Shown here piece after piece: positions 37,801 to 46,162 of a stretch of DNA of 64,000 nt. Each line of letters begins with the position of its first letter. Positions within the stretch are counted from its first letter, which is position 1. The DNA is taken from contig NZ_JAZQRL010000132.1 in the NCBI RefSeq assembly GCF_045629565.1, positions 6,467 to 70,466 on the forward strand, given 5' to 3'. The translations under genes and the position numbers were made by a program. The notes beneath the pieces were generated by a model, which did not search any database, was not told the DNA's origin, and saw only the letters and a list, made by a program, of their open reading frames with translations. Source of the stretch: Arcticibacter sp045629565 (lineage in GTDB: Bacteria > Bacteroidota > Bacteroidia > Sphingobacteriales > Sphingobacteriaceae).

Positions 37801-38968
37801 TGATATAGCATTGAAAATATCAGCGTCCGAACTGGAGTCACCTGCGGGCAGGATGATGTTAAATATGACGGTATCTGATTCCGGGATCGGCGTTCCCACC
37901 GAAGCCCAGGATAAGATTTTTGAACGTTTCATCCAGCATGATCCTGGCACATCAGTCATTAATCAGGGAACCGGCATTGGTCTCTCTATCGTAAAAGAGT
38001 TTGTCAGAATGCATGGAGGAACCGTGGCGTTGGAAAGTGAGGTGGGAAGGGGAAGTAGCTTCCATGTTTCCATTCCGTTTACGTTACTGGATCCGGGTCT
38101 CGGACCCATTCATGAGAAGCGGTCTCCATCGAACAGGTCATTGGAAGAATCGGACACCATTCATCAAGAAGACAAGCAGCGGTCTCCGGAGGCCGGTACC
38201 TCCGTGCTTATCATTGAAGACGATGATGATTTCCGATTCTATATCAAGGACAACCTTAAATTGTTATATAAAATTCATGAGGCAGCCAACGGAAAGGAAG
38301 GTTGGCAAAGAGCCTTGTCGCTGCATCCCGATATTATAGTGTGCGATGTTAATATGCCGGAGATGAATGGTATTGAGCTCAGCCGAAAGATAAAATCAGA
38401 TAAGAGAACGAGCCATATTCCCGTTATTCTCTTGACAGCTTCAACCGGTGAAGATGAGCAGATCAGAGGGCTTGAGTCTGGAGCAAATGATTACATGACC
38501 AAGCCATTCAATTTTGCTGTCTTGAACGCTAAGTTGAAAAACCTCCTTACTTTGAACCAGAAATTAAAGGAAACATATGTGAAGCAGGTTAGGGTGTCGT
38601 CAACAATTGCTGAAATAGAGTCTGAGAACGAGAAACTCATTAAAAAGGTCCTTTTATATATCGAAGAGAATCTCAATAATCCACAGCTTTCGGTCGAAGC
38701 AATGGCTCGTAATCTTTCGATGAGCAGAGCATCGCTATACAATAAGATCCTGGAAACAACCGGTATGAGTCCGGTCGAATTCATCCGGTCTGTTAAGCTC
38801 GAAAAGGCAATTGTTTTGTTGGAGCAGAGTGATCTTTCAATCGCACAAATTGCTTACCATGTAGGGTTTTCCACGCCGAATTATTTTGCCAGGTCTTTTA
38901 AGGCTAAATATAATATGGTGCCCTCTGAGTATTTAGCCAATCGAAGAAAGATGCAGCCGACAGAGTGA
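34805..38968 (+). CDS. Hybrid two-component system sensor/regulator (HTCS)
   Basis: A 1,387-residue one-protein signalling system. After a signal peptide (about 1-25), two Reg_prop beta-propellers (about 28-720) carry repeats such as LWIATEDGLNRFDG and VWVGTYGGGLSRLDR, followed by a Y_Y_Y domain (about 735-797). A single membrane helix follows at about 805-824. In the cytoplasm come the HisKA domain with His874 (LSHEFRTPLS), the ATPase domain with Asn986/Asn990 (FNLLSNAFKF), a receiver domain with Asp1181 (VCDVNMPEMNG) and an AraC-type DNA-binding domain (about 1280-1383). The periplasmic part should sense an oligosaccharide and the protein activate PUL transcription. It lies between both PULs. 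Confidence 0.95.
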   Translation: MWNKLFLKRTSLLVLGLILSVQLFGERPDLSFTTFTSRDGLSSNTVFAIHKDRFGFLWIATEDGLNRFDGTTFKVYRHINGNAVSLPANHVTSMFEDSDGSLWIATNGGSVSIYDRNRDEFIELSKYNQLTVGVAANSVSEDDRGNIWIASYSGLYVVDRKTRKIKSIYQYSNKRGKLNTNTIISVFRDSRKTMWVGTDAGLYRYNRTSDSFTRLLYSENGPATQFSAFVLSLSEDRNGNILVGTQGGLHVLGPQGKRIRTLKKGDNNSTGISSDIIYAVKVAQNGLVWLGTEEGLNLVSIDSGRVYKYRANRRDENSLKAKSIRSICFDENGISWVGTFQGGVSKYDPNFTRFKRVESNPFDAEGLSAPVVTSFVDYPGKGIFVGTDGGGVDIFNPLSGSVSHFSILPDIPNRRNNALSVLALEITKDKRLWVGTFLDGVHVIDLATGKRRHYIKGDGPGDLNFSDVFCIREDKDGFVWIGTNGGGINLYNPTTGYMEKLLNNPLNAEDVNHPSHPVIRALTTDRAGNMWIGSFGGGISVWNPLTKKFRFYTREKSGLPTNYITTIHEDKKGNVWVGTYGGGLSRLDRRTNQFISYSEKDGLANDAVQKIVEDKNGKIWVSTNNGISSFDPVTKVFKNYTHHNGLQNSPFVLGAGICLPDGTVFFGGQEGFNYFDPSMLRMNRNVPSVVLTDLRVNNAAVTPSEDGPIKQSILLSEQIDLKHKDNFSLSFVALNYTISEQNKYEYRLKGVDRDWIQAGKEHTAYYTNLDPGKYIFEVRASNNDGVWNREGRSVIIHVSPPFWRTAYAYLFYIVSILGLIFWIRHRGIKRLKAKFALEKERIAARQLIEQERRHAEHLHQMDLMKIKFLTNLSHEFRTPLSLIVGPVETLIEKIEEPAYLSQLSMVKRNGRRLMNLVNQLLDFRKMEEQELRLHLAGGDIVTFIKDVADSFGDVAARKNISFTFSSDIANALVSFDHDKIERILFNLLSNAFKFTQEGGDIALKISASELESPAGRMMLNMTVSDSGIGVPTEAQDKIFERFIQHDPGTSVINQGTGIGLSIVKEFVRMHGGTVALESEVGRGSSFHVSIPFTLLDPGLGPIHEKRSPSNRSLEESDTIHQEDKQRSPEAGTSVLIIEDDDDFRFYIKDNLKLLYKIHEAANGKEGWQRALSLHPDIIVCDVNMPEMNGIELSRKIKSDKRTSHIPVILLTASTGEDEQIRGLESGANDYMTKPFNFAVLNAKLKNLLTLNQKLKETYVKQVRVSSTIAEIESENEKLIKKVLLYIEENLNNPQLSVEAMARNLSMSRASLYNKILETTGMSPVEFIRSVKLEKAIVLLEQSDLSIAQIAYHVGFSTPNYFARSFKAKYNMVPSEYLANRRKMQPTE

Positions 38969-38989
38969 GCAAGCATGACAGTGGTGAAA

Positions 38990-39026
38990 AAGAAAGGAGA
39001 GTGCAACGCACGCTCCTTTCTTTTGT
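38990..39026. terminator. Bidirectional terminator between convergent genes
   Basis: GAAAGGAGAGTGC (38992-39004) and GCACGCTCCTTTC (39008-39020) pair with one mismatch around an AAC loop. An A-run lies to the left and TTTTG to the right, so it can serve both the HTCS gene and the minus-strand susD gene. Confidence 0.8.
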
Positions 39027-39044
39027 TTATTGTCTAATCCAAAT

Positions 39045-40652
39045 CTAATTATTCATCGCATTGCCTACCAAATTCTTGTTATTATCCAGTTCGGATTGAG
39101 GGAATGGATAGTATGTGGCCCTCTCGGTCCAACCTAACCTCTTTAAAGGCTCCAGCCATTGAGGGTCTGCACTTCCCCAACGAAGCAAGTCGAAATAACG
39201 AAGATATTCACCGGTAAACTCTACATAACGCTCATGGGCAATAATATTCTTAATAGTATTTAACCTCACCCCGTTAATTGTCGTGTCTTTTGCCAGCAGG
39301 CCGTCGACATTGGGAATCGTACCTCGTGAGCGCTGATACCATAGATGAGGCTGCTCTGTCGGGACGACGTTATTTGCCCGGTTTCTTACCAAATCAATGT
39401 ACGTTTTCGCACCACTAACATCGCCTCTCTCGTTCAGGCATTCTGCGTACATCAGGTAAACGTCTGAGTATCTTAACAGGCGGTCGTTATTGCCATTGTC
39501 AAAATCGGGAATTTGTACATCCGGACAATATTTTCTGGTGCCAAAGAGGTCTTTGTTGGTAGCCAGGTTTTTAATCCAGTCCTGGTAGTTTGTCACTTTG
39601 CCATCCAGCTGGGTAAAATAAGCTCCATTTTCACACCATAGAGTCATAAACTTTCTTGGATCTCCCGGTTCAAACTCATCATTGGTTTTCTTGTTCGGTG
39701 CAAGGTTCCACCAGGCGCCACCAGTTCCATCAAACATGCCAATTTCCTGCCAGCGCCAGGAGCTGGATATATCGTCTCCTAACCAACCTGGACCGTTGTG
39801 CATCTGGACTTCAAATACAGACTCCGGGTTGTTCTCAGTTGTTTCCAAGAAGTTATCCCTGAAATGATCAACCAGCCTGTACTCGTTACTCTCAATGACT
39901 TTCCTGAGCTCTGCTTCTGCGCTGGCGAAATCAGCGCGCTGGCCACTTTCCAGAATCGGACGGTACATATACGCTCTCGCGAGGTAGGCCTGTGCAGCCC
40001 CTTTCGTAGCCCTTCCTATTTGGGCTGAGTTGGCATAAAGTGCACTTCTGACTGGCAGAAGTTCTGCTGCTTTGGCAAAGTCGCTTATGATCAGCGCATA
40101 AACCTGGCCTTTGGTTGAATTGCCGGGATAATAGTCTGCATCCGACGAAATAGATTTGTCTATCAGCGGAACGGTCTCACCGAACATCGCGGCAAGATGC
40201 ATGTAATGAAGAGCTCTCAAGAAGTGCGCTTCGCCTAACAGTCTGTTCTTACGCTGATCATCAATAGTGCCTGTGAAATTTGTTATCCTATCAATTGCCA
40301 GGTTAGATGCAGAAACACCATTCCAGAGATCTTTCCATGTTCCGGATGCCATTCCATCACTCGCAGGGGTATTGTAGGTATCCTGATACATCGGTTCCCA
40401 TTTGAATGTATGATCAAAGTCATCACCAGGTGCAAGAAGTTCATAATATAAAGACCGGCCATAACCGCCCTGAACTCGTCCAACTAACGCTTGATAAGCC
40501 GGAATAACTGATGCCTCAAGCTGGTCAGCGGTTTGGTAATAGGTATCCGTAGAAAGCTCTTGCGGATTAACCAGTTCCAAATCGGGCTTACAACCTGACG
40601 ACAGCGCCAGGGTAAGCGATGTTATATATGCAATTTTTGCTACGTTTTTCAT
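39045..40652 (-). CDS. SusD/RagB-like glycan-binding lipoprotein (second PUL)
   Basis: A 535-residue lipoprotein with lipobox LSSGC (Cys21) and KPDLELVNPQELSTDTYYQTADQLEASVIPAYQAL. The SusD core shows NRLLGEAHFLRALHYMHLAAMFGETVPLIDK and YSDVYLMYAECLNERGD..NIIAHERYVEFTGEYLRYFDLLRWG near the C-terminus. It is transcribed after its SusC partner, ten bases upstream on the minus strand. Together they form the import pair for the second PUL, whose enzymes lie on the other strand. Confidence 0.92.
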   Translation of the reverse strand: MKNVAKIAYITSLTLALSSGCKPDLELVNPQELSTDTYYQTADQLEASVIPAYQALVGRVQGGYGRSLYYELLAPGDDFDHTFKWEPMYQDTYNTPASDGMASGTWKDLWNGVSASNLAIDRITNFTGTIDDQRKNRLLGEAHFLRALHYMHLAAMFGETVPLIDKSISSDADYYPGNSTKGQVYALIISDFAKAAELLPVRSALYANSAQIGRATKGAAQAYLARAYMYRPILESGQRADFASAEAELRKVIESNEYRLVDHFRDNFLETTENNPESVFEVQMHNGPGWLGDDISSSWRWQEIGMFDGTGGAWWNLAPNKKTNDEFEPGDPRKFMTLWCENGAYFTQLDGKVTNYQDWIKNLATNKDLFGTRKYCPDVQIPDFDNGNNDRLLRYSDVYLMYAECLNERGDVSGAKTYIDLVRNRANNVVPTEQPHLWYQRSRGTIPNVDGLLAKDTTINGVRLNTIKNIIAHERYVEFTGEYLRYFDLLRWGSADPQWLEPLKRLGWTERATYYPFPQSELDNNKNLVGNAMNN

Positions 40653-40662
40653 CTTTAGTCAA

Positions 40663-43600
40663 TTAAAATGTGAACTGTGCTCCCAAGAAAAATTCTTTAG
40701 AATTAGGAAAAGTACGTCCCCAGGGTCTTTGTGCATCGATACCTCTGCTCAGGTTATATCTCGCATCATCTGATCCAACTTCTGGATCGTATCCTGAGTA
40801 CTTGGTAAATGTTAACAGGTTTTTAGCTCCCACATAGATGCGCAGGCGATCAACTTTCAGCCTTCTGGTAACGTCTTCCGGAAGGGAGTAACCCAGGTTT
40901 AGTGACTTCAGTCTCAGATAAGAACCGTCCTCAATGAAGCGGCTTGACGCACGAAGGTTTTGATTCGGATCGCCAAGTATCGCTCTCGGAACATTGGTGT
41001 TGACATTCTTAGGATAAACGGTTTTTACACCGGATGCCGGGTTGGTGAAAACAACCTCTTCAGCCCTGTAACGATCAAGTGTCGTTGCGAAGTTGTTATA
41101 ATAGTGATACATCCCTTCACCCCAATATTTGCTGTTGTTATAAATTTCGTTGCCCTGAACACCCTGCCATATCATAGAGAAATCCAAAGTTCCAAACCTG
41201 GCTGCATAGCTTGCGTCGAAATTGAAGCCGTAGCTGAAGTCAGGAATCGGACTGCCGATAAAGGCTTTATCACGATCATTCAAAACATTATCACCGTTTA
41301 AGTCACTGAATCTGATGTCGCCTAAACCAGCCCGGGGGGCAAACGCGATGTCTTGCTGCAGCTGCTCCTGAGTGGTATAAAGTCCGTTGGTAACGTATCC
41401 CCAGAACTCTCCGATGGATTGACCAACTGCTGTTCTGGTGACATTTTCCCCGCCAGGGTTCACATTACCAAACAAGATTTCGTTATCATTTCCCAGGCTT
41501 AACACTTTATTGTCTACCAGCGAAAAGTTCGCAGAGGCAGAATAGCTGAAGTTTCGAATCGTATTCCTGTAGGTTGCAAGCATATCCCAACCCCGGTTTC
41601 TCAGACTTCCTGAATTTAACACCGGGAAGTTGTCAATGTAACCGGCTACGTAAGATATAGGAACGTTAACCAGCATGTCTTCCGTTTTTTTGTCATAGTA
41701 ATCCACGGTAAGGGATAACCTATTGCCGAACATGGAAAGGTCTACACCCAGGTCCGTTGAATATTGACTCTCCCATTTAACGTTCGGATTAGAGGGGGTA
41801 AGTGGAAGTGCTCCTGTTACCATTACATCGTTCAGGTAATACCACACGTGATCAAAGCTCACTGTTCTCTGATATTGATACTGGGCTATGTCTGAATTTC
41901 CAAGTAAACCATAACTACCTCTCAGCTTCAAGTCATTGATGAAGGAAACATCTTTCATGAAGTTTTCCTGACTTACCCGCCAACCAGCAGAGATGGAAGG
42001 GAAGTTACCGTATCTGTGGGCCTTACTAAAGTTTGCCGATCCGTCCCGGCGGAAGTTTAGCGTCATCAGATATTTACTGTCGTAACTATAGTTAAGGCGT
42101 CCAAGCATGGAATACATGGCAAACTGCCCGATGCCTGATCCTACTATTCTCGATGAAGACATGGTACTCAACCCAAGGATCAGTAAGTCTGGACTTGGCA
42201 GAGCCCTGGCACCCGCGTTGACTGATTTGAATCGCGACTCTTCGGAAGTGATACCAGCTAACGCACTGAAGTTATGCTTGCCTACGCTTTTGTCATATGA
42301 CAAAGTATGCTCGAAAAGCCACCTGTTGTTCTGGTTACTTGATATGTTCAGCTCATCCGGGTCATGGTTCTGATACTGACCTACAGAGTATGCGGAGATA
42401 TAGCCCTGATTTCTGGACCGGTTCAAGTCCAGTCCCAGATTGAACTTGTATTTAAGACCAGGTATAAACTCATAAGATGCCCAAATGTTACCATTAGCGA
42501 AAAAGGTTTCGTTGTTGTTCTCATTAAGGTAGGCATTTGCCAAAGCACTCGCCACGTCGGTTCCGTTTCCAGCGCCGGCGAAACCCGTTGTACTGTTGGG
42601 ATCATAAAGCGGTAACGTAGAAGACCATCTCTGCGCGTCGATAAGATTTTTGTCACTCCATGTCCGGCTGTTAAAACTTAACAAAACGGTTTCTCCAACT
42701 TTCAGTTTACCCTTTGTGAAATCTGAAATGAACTGTGTGCCATAGGATTTCGAGTTGTCACGAATCAGGATAGGCTTATCCGTTGAATAGATGCCGTTGA
42801 TGCGGAAGTTAGCATTTTCACTGCCCCCGCTTAGAGATAGATTGTGTTTCTGGTAGGATCCGGTCCGTAGTAAGGCATCAACCATGTTATATCCCTCGCC
42901 GATGTTGGCAGGATTAGATAAGGCAGGAAGGTAATCTGTTCTTGATGGATTCTGATTGTACATTTCTTCGTTAATCAACTCCGCCAGCTGCTGCCCGTTA
43001 AGTGTTTCCACATTATTCGCGATAGTCTTTGTGCCGCCATACCCGAAATAGTCAATTTTTACAGGTCCTGATGTACCGCGTTTTGTGGTGATCAGAATAA
43101 CACCATTGGCTCCGCGGGATCCATAAATAGCACTGGAAGCTGCGTCTTTCAAAATCTGGATACTTGCAATATTATTGTCGTCTGGTACTGCGCCGCCGAT
43201 CATCCCGTCCACAACATATAACGGATCAGTATTATTAATCGACCCTACACCCCTGATACGTATCGTTCCGGCATTTACCTGCACTCCCGGAACAGTACTT
43301 TGCAGGGCAGCTTGAAAGCCACCCGGTACTTTCAAGAGGTCTTTCGTGTCTACTGTAGCAATTGAAGAAGTAAGATCGACCTTTTTCTGAGTACCGTAGC
43401 CGATAACCACTACCTCATCGAGGGCCCGTTGGTCTGCTTTTAATGCAACATTGATGACATTCCTGCCCCTGACCGGAATCTCCTGACTCGTGAAGCCAAT
43501 GCTGGTAAATTCAAGAGTAGCTGTAGAGGGCGATGAAAGTCGGTACCTTCCCTCTGCGTCAGTCATCGTACCGACCGATGTTCCTTTAACCTTTACACTG

Positions 43601-43749
43601 ACTCCAGGCAGTACACCCGATGTGTCGCTTACGGTTCCGCTAACGGTAATTTGGTTCCCCTGTGCCATGGTTCGACAGGGGTATAGCATAGATAATATGG
43701 CTATAATGAATGCTATAAAAGCTCCTGAGCTTGGTTTTAGTTTTAGCAT
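40663..43749 (-). CDS. SusC-like TonB-dependent transporter (second PUL)
   Basis: I prefer the ATG at 43749 (MLKLKPSSGAFIAFIIAILSMLYPCRTMAQG, a normal signal peptide) over the in-frame ATG at 43818, which adds 23 polar residues. The protein has about 1,028 residues. The carboxypeptidase-D-like domain (ITVSGTVSDTSGVLPGVSVKVKGTSVGTMTDAEGRY) is followed by the TonB-box region LDEVVVIGYGTQKKVDLTSSI. The plug has YVVDGMIGGAVPDDNNIASIQILKDAASSAIYGSRGANGVILITTKRG, and the barrel ends FFLGAQFTF. It should import the products released by the divergently encoded esterases and glycosidases. Confidence 0.93.
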   Translation of the reverse strand: MLKLKPSSGAFIAFIIAILSMLYPCRTMAQGNQITVSGTVSDTSGVLPGVSVKVKGTSVGTMTDAEGRYRLSSPSTATLEFTSIGFTSQEIPVRGRNVINVALKADQRALDEVVVIGYGTQKKVDLTSSIATVDTKDLLKVPGGFQAALQSTVPGVQVNAGTIRIRGVGSINNTDPLYVVDGMIGGAVPDDNNIASIQILKDAASSAIYGSRGANGVILITTKRGTSGPVKIDYFGYGGTKTIANNVETLNGQQLAELINEEMYNQNPSRTDYLPALSNPANIGEGYNMVDALLRTGSYQKHNLSLSGGSENANFRINGIYSTDKPILIRDNSKSYGTQFISDFTKGKLKVGETVLLSFNSRTWSDKNLIDAQRWSSTLPLYDPNSTTGFAGAGNGTDVASALANAYLNENNNETFFANGNIWASYEFIPGLKYKFNLGLDLNRSRNQGYISAYSVGQYQNHDPDELNISSNQNNRWLFEHTLSYDKSVGKHNFSALAGITSEESRFKSVNAGARALPSPDLLILGLSTMSSSRIVGSGIGQFAMYSMLGRLNYSYDSKYLMTLNFRRDGSANFSKAHRYGNFPSISAGWRVSQENFMKDVSFINDLKLRGSYGLLGNSDIAQYQYQRTVSFDHVWYYLNDVMVTGALPLTPSNPNVKWESQYSTDLGVDLSMFGNRLSLTVDYYDKKTEDMLVNVPISYVAGYIDNFPVLNSGSLRNRGWDMLATYRNTIRNFSYSASANFSLVDNKVLSLGNDNEILFGNVNPGGENVTRTAVGQSIGEFWGYVTNGLYTTQEQLQQDIAFAPRAGLGDIRFSDLNGDNVLNDRDKAFIGSPIPDFSYGFNFDASYAARFGTLDFSMIWQGVQGNEIYNNSKYWGEGMYHYYNNFATTLDRYRAEEVVFTNPASGVKTVYPKNVNTNVPRAILGDPNQNLRASSRFIEDGSYLRLKSLNLGYSLPEDVTRRLKVDRLRIYVGAKNLLTFTKYSGYDPEVGSDDARYNLSRGIDAQRPWGRTFPNSKEFFLGAQFTF

Positions 43750-44216
43750 ATTGTTTGAGTTGAGGGTTGATTGTTTTTGATTAGTTTGTTGTTGCCTGAG
43801 GCTAATAGGAGCGTTCATCCGTCACGGATCGTGACAGCGCTGTTAAGAAAATGGGAGTTCTGAGTTACGGCGCTTGACGTTAAAAACAGGTACCTTTTCT
43901 CGCACGCAAGTTGAATAGGTTTCATGTATGATTGGTTAGTTCAATGTGCTAGGCTATATGTAGTTACATCGACGAGTTAGTACAGAGCTAAATTATTTAA
44001 GTGGGTAGCGTTTCAATGATCTTCTTGTCCAAAAGAATAGGATAAATGTCTATCGCCGATGAGTGGTATATAAAAGGATAAAATAGGGGAGTTTGGACAA
44101 ATCTGCTATTTTTTTAATGATTCTTATACCATGCGAGCCCTTCCATAGCTTAGTTTTGAGATTTACTGATTTTCAGCGAAAGCCAACTGACCCTAAATTG
44201 TAAACCGATACCTGTT
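43750..44216. promoter_or_regulatory. Divergent regulatory region between susC and the esterase gene, with an inverted repeat
   Basis: About 467 bases hold the promoters of both halves of the second PUL. No gene is visible. The clearest element is GTCACG-GAT-CGTGAC at 43821-43835, perfect 6-base arms around three bases, located 72 bases before the preferred susC start. It could be an operator; which regulator uses it is unknown. I found no perfect TAnnTTTG box near either start. Confidence 0.4.
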
Positions 44217-46127
44217 ATGAAGTATATTTTTTTTTCTTTAGCACTCCTATTTGTGTCTGGAGCGTCTTTGTCCCAAACGGATGCTCAACCCGCACCGATA
44301 GGTTTCGATTCTTTGCGTGTTGACATTCCACGCGGGAAGATCGATACTCTTTCCTACACATCAAAAACGGTTGGCTCTGTCCGGAAAGCGCTGGTTTACA
44401 CGCCTCCTGGCTTTTCAAAGAATAAAAAATATCCGGTGCTTTATCTCCTCCACGGAATCGGTGGTGATGAAAAAGAATGGTTAAATAACGGCCAGCCTCA
44501 GGTCATCCTGGATAATCTGTATTCGCAGAAAAAACTGCAACCGATGATTGTAGTGCTTCCAAACGGGAGGGCGATGAAAAACGATCGGGCAGTTGGCAAT
44601 ATTATGGACAGTGAGAAGGTTCAGGCATTCGCTACATTCGAAAAGGACCTGCTCCATGATCTTATACCTTTTGTCGAAAAAAAGTACCCGGTTATCAAAA
44701 ACAGAGAAAGCCGTGCAATTGCCGGCCTGTCTATGGGTGGAGGGCAGTCTTTGAACTTTGGTCTTGGAAATCTGGATAAGTTCGCCTGGGTTGGCGGTTT
44801 CTCCTCTGCACCAAACACAAAGCCCCCTCAACTGCTTGTTCCAAATCCGGAAGAAGCAAGAAGGCGTCTGAAATTACTATGGATATCATGCGGCGACAAC
44901 GACAATCTCATTTCGTTCAGCAAACGTACCCATGACTATCTCAGGAAAGAGAAAGTCCCTCACATATTTTATATTGAACCCGGCAATCACGATTTTAAAG
45001 TTTGGAAAAACGATCTGTACATGTTTTCTCAGCTTCTTTTCAAACCGGTGGATCAAGCTTCTTTCTCCAAATACACAGCGCTCGGCTTCCCTGCCGCTAC
45101 AAACATAAGATCTGCCAAATATCCACAGATACTACCCAACAGCCGCGTGATATTTAAAATAAAGGCTCCCGAAGCCCAAAGGGTACAGATCGATCTAGGC
45201 AAGAAATATGACATGACAAAAGGCAATGATGGATTTTGGCAGGTTACTACTGATTCAATGGGAGAAGGCTTTCATTATTATTCTCTGCTGGTGGATGGTG
45301 TTGCCGTTGCCGATCCGGCCAGCGAAACCTTCTATGGAATGGGACGGATGGCCAGCGGAATAGAGATTCCTTTCGATGGGGGCGACTATTATGCAGAGAA
45401 AGATGTACCGCACGGTGAGGTTAGGATAAAGCGATATTTCTCCCGGGTTTCTAACTCCTGGCGCCGCGCTTTCATATACACGCCTCCAGGTTACCATGAA
45501 AATACCACTGAAAAATATCCTGTTTTGTATTTACTTCATGGAGGAGGTGAAGACGAAAGAGGCTGGTCAACCCAAGGTAAAACAGACTTGATTATGGATA
45601 ACCTGATTGCAGATAATAAAGCCAGGCCAATGCTGATTATCATGATGGACGGAAATGTTGGTCAGGGCGCGTTCGGCGAACAGTCGCTGCGTGCCTTCGA
45701 GAGCGAACTGAAAGGACTTATTCCGTTTATAGAAAGTAACTATAAGGCAGATCCAAAGCCTTCCCGAAGAGCTTTGGCCGGCTTGTCGATGGGAGGACTT
45801 CAAACACTCTATGCAGGCATCAGGAATTCTGATATGTTTTCTTATTTAGGAGTGTTTAGTTCCGGATGGTTTTCGGGGCGTAATGAACTCGCTGGTCCGC
45901 AGTACGAATTTATACGGGAGAACCAGTCGCGTATCAACAGTAATCTAAAAGCTCTCTGGATAGCCATGGGGGGAAAGGAGGATATAGCCTACGAGAACTG
46001 CAAGGAGATGATGTCCAAATTTGATGCGCTGAATCTTAAATACACGTATACAGAATATCCGGGAGGACATACATGGCCCGTGTGGCGTAATAATCTCTAT
46101 AACTTTTCCCAGGTGCTGTTTAAATAG
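44217..46127 (+). CDS. Secreted double esterase (CE1/feruloyl-esterase-like), two catalytic domains around an E-set/CBM48-like domain
   Basis: A 636-residue protein with a signal peptide (residues 1-19). Domain 1 (about 33-275) is an alpha/beta hydrolase of the putative-esterase family: ALVYTPPGFSKNKKYPVLYLLHGIGGDEKEW, the nucleophile elbow GLSMGG with Ser172, and His258 in PGNHDFKVW. An E-set or CBM48-like domain follows (about 305-385: RVIFKIKAPEAQRVQIDLGKKYDM..GFHYYSLLVDGV). Domain 2 (about 400-636) repeats the first: AFIYTPPGYHENTTEKYPVLYLLHGGGEDERGW, Ser524 in GLSMGG, His618 in PGGHTWPVW. It should remove acyl groups (feruloyl or acetyl) from plant polysaccharides. Confidence 0.85.
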   Translation: MKYIFFSLALLFVSGASLSQTDAQPAPIGFDSLRVDIPRGKIDTLSYTSKTVGSVRKALVYTPPGFSKNKKYPVLYLLHGIGGDEKEWLNNGQPQVILDNLYSQKKLQPMIVVLPNGRAMKNDRAVGNIMDSEKVQAFATFEKDLLHDLIPFVEKKYPVIKNRESRAIAGLSMGGGQSLNFGLGNLDKFAWVGGFSSAPNTKPPQLLVPNPEEARRRLKLLWISCGDNDNLISFSKRTHDYLRKEKVPHIFYIEPGNHDFKVWKNDLYMFSQLLFKPVDQASFSKYTALGFPAATNIRSAKYPQILPNSRVIFKIKAPEAQRVQIDLGKKYDMTKGNDGFWQVTTDSMGEGFHYYSLLVDGVAVADPASETFYGMGRMASGIEIPFDGGDYYAEKDVPHGEVRIKRYFSRVSNSWRRAFIYTPPGYHENTTEKYPVLYLLHGGGEDERGWSTQGKTDLIMDNLIADNKARPMLIIMMDGNVGQGAFGEQSLRAFESELKGLIPFIESNYKADPKPSRRALAGLSMGGLQTLYAGIRNSDMFSYLGVFSSGWFSGRNELAGPQYEFIRENQSRINSNLKALWIAMGGKEDIAYENCKEMMSKFDALNLKYTYTEYPGGHTWPVWRNNLYNFSQVLFK

Positions 46128-46162
46128 GCGCTGGAAGGATTCATGCATTATTTTGAACCCCT

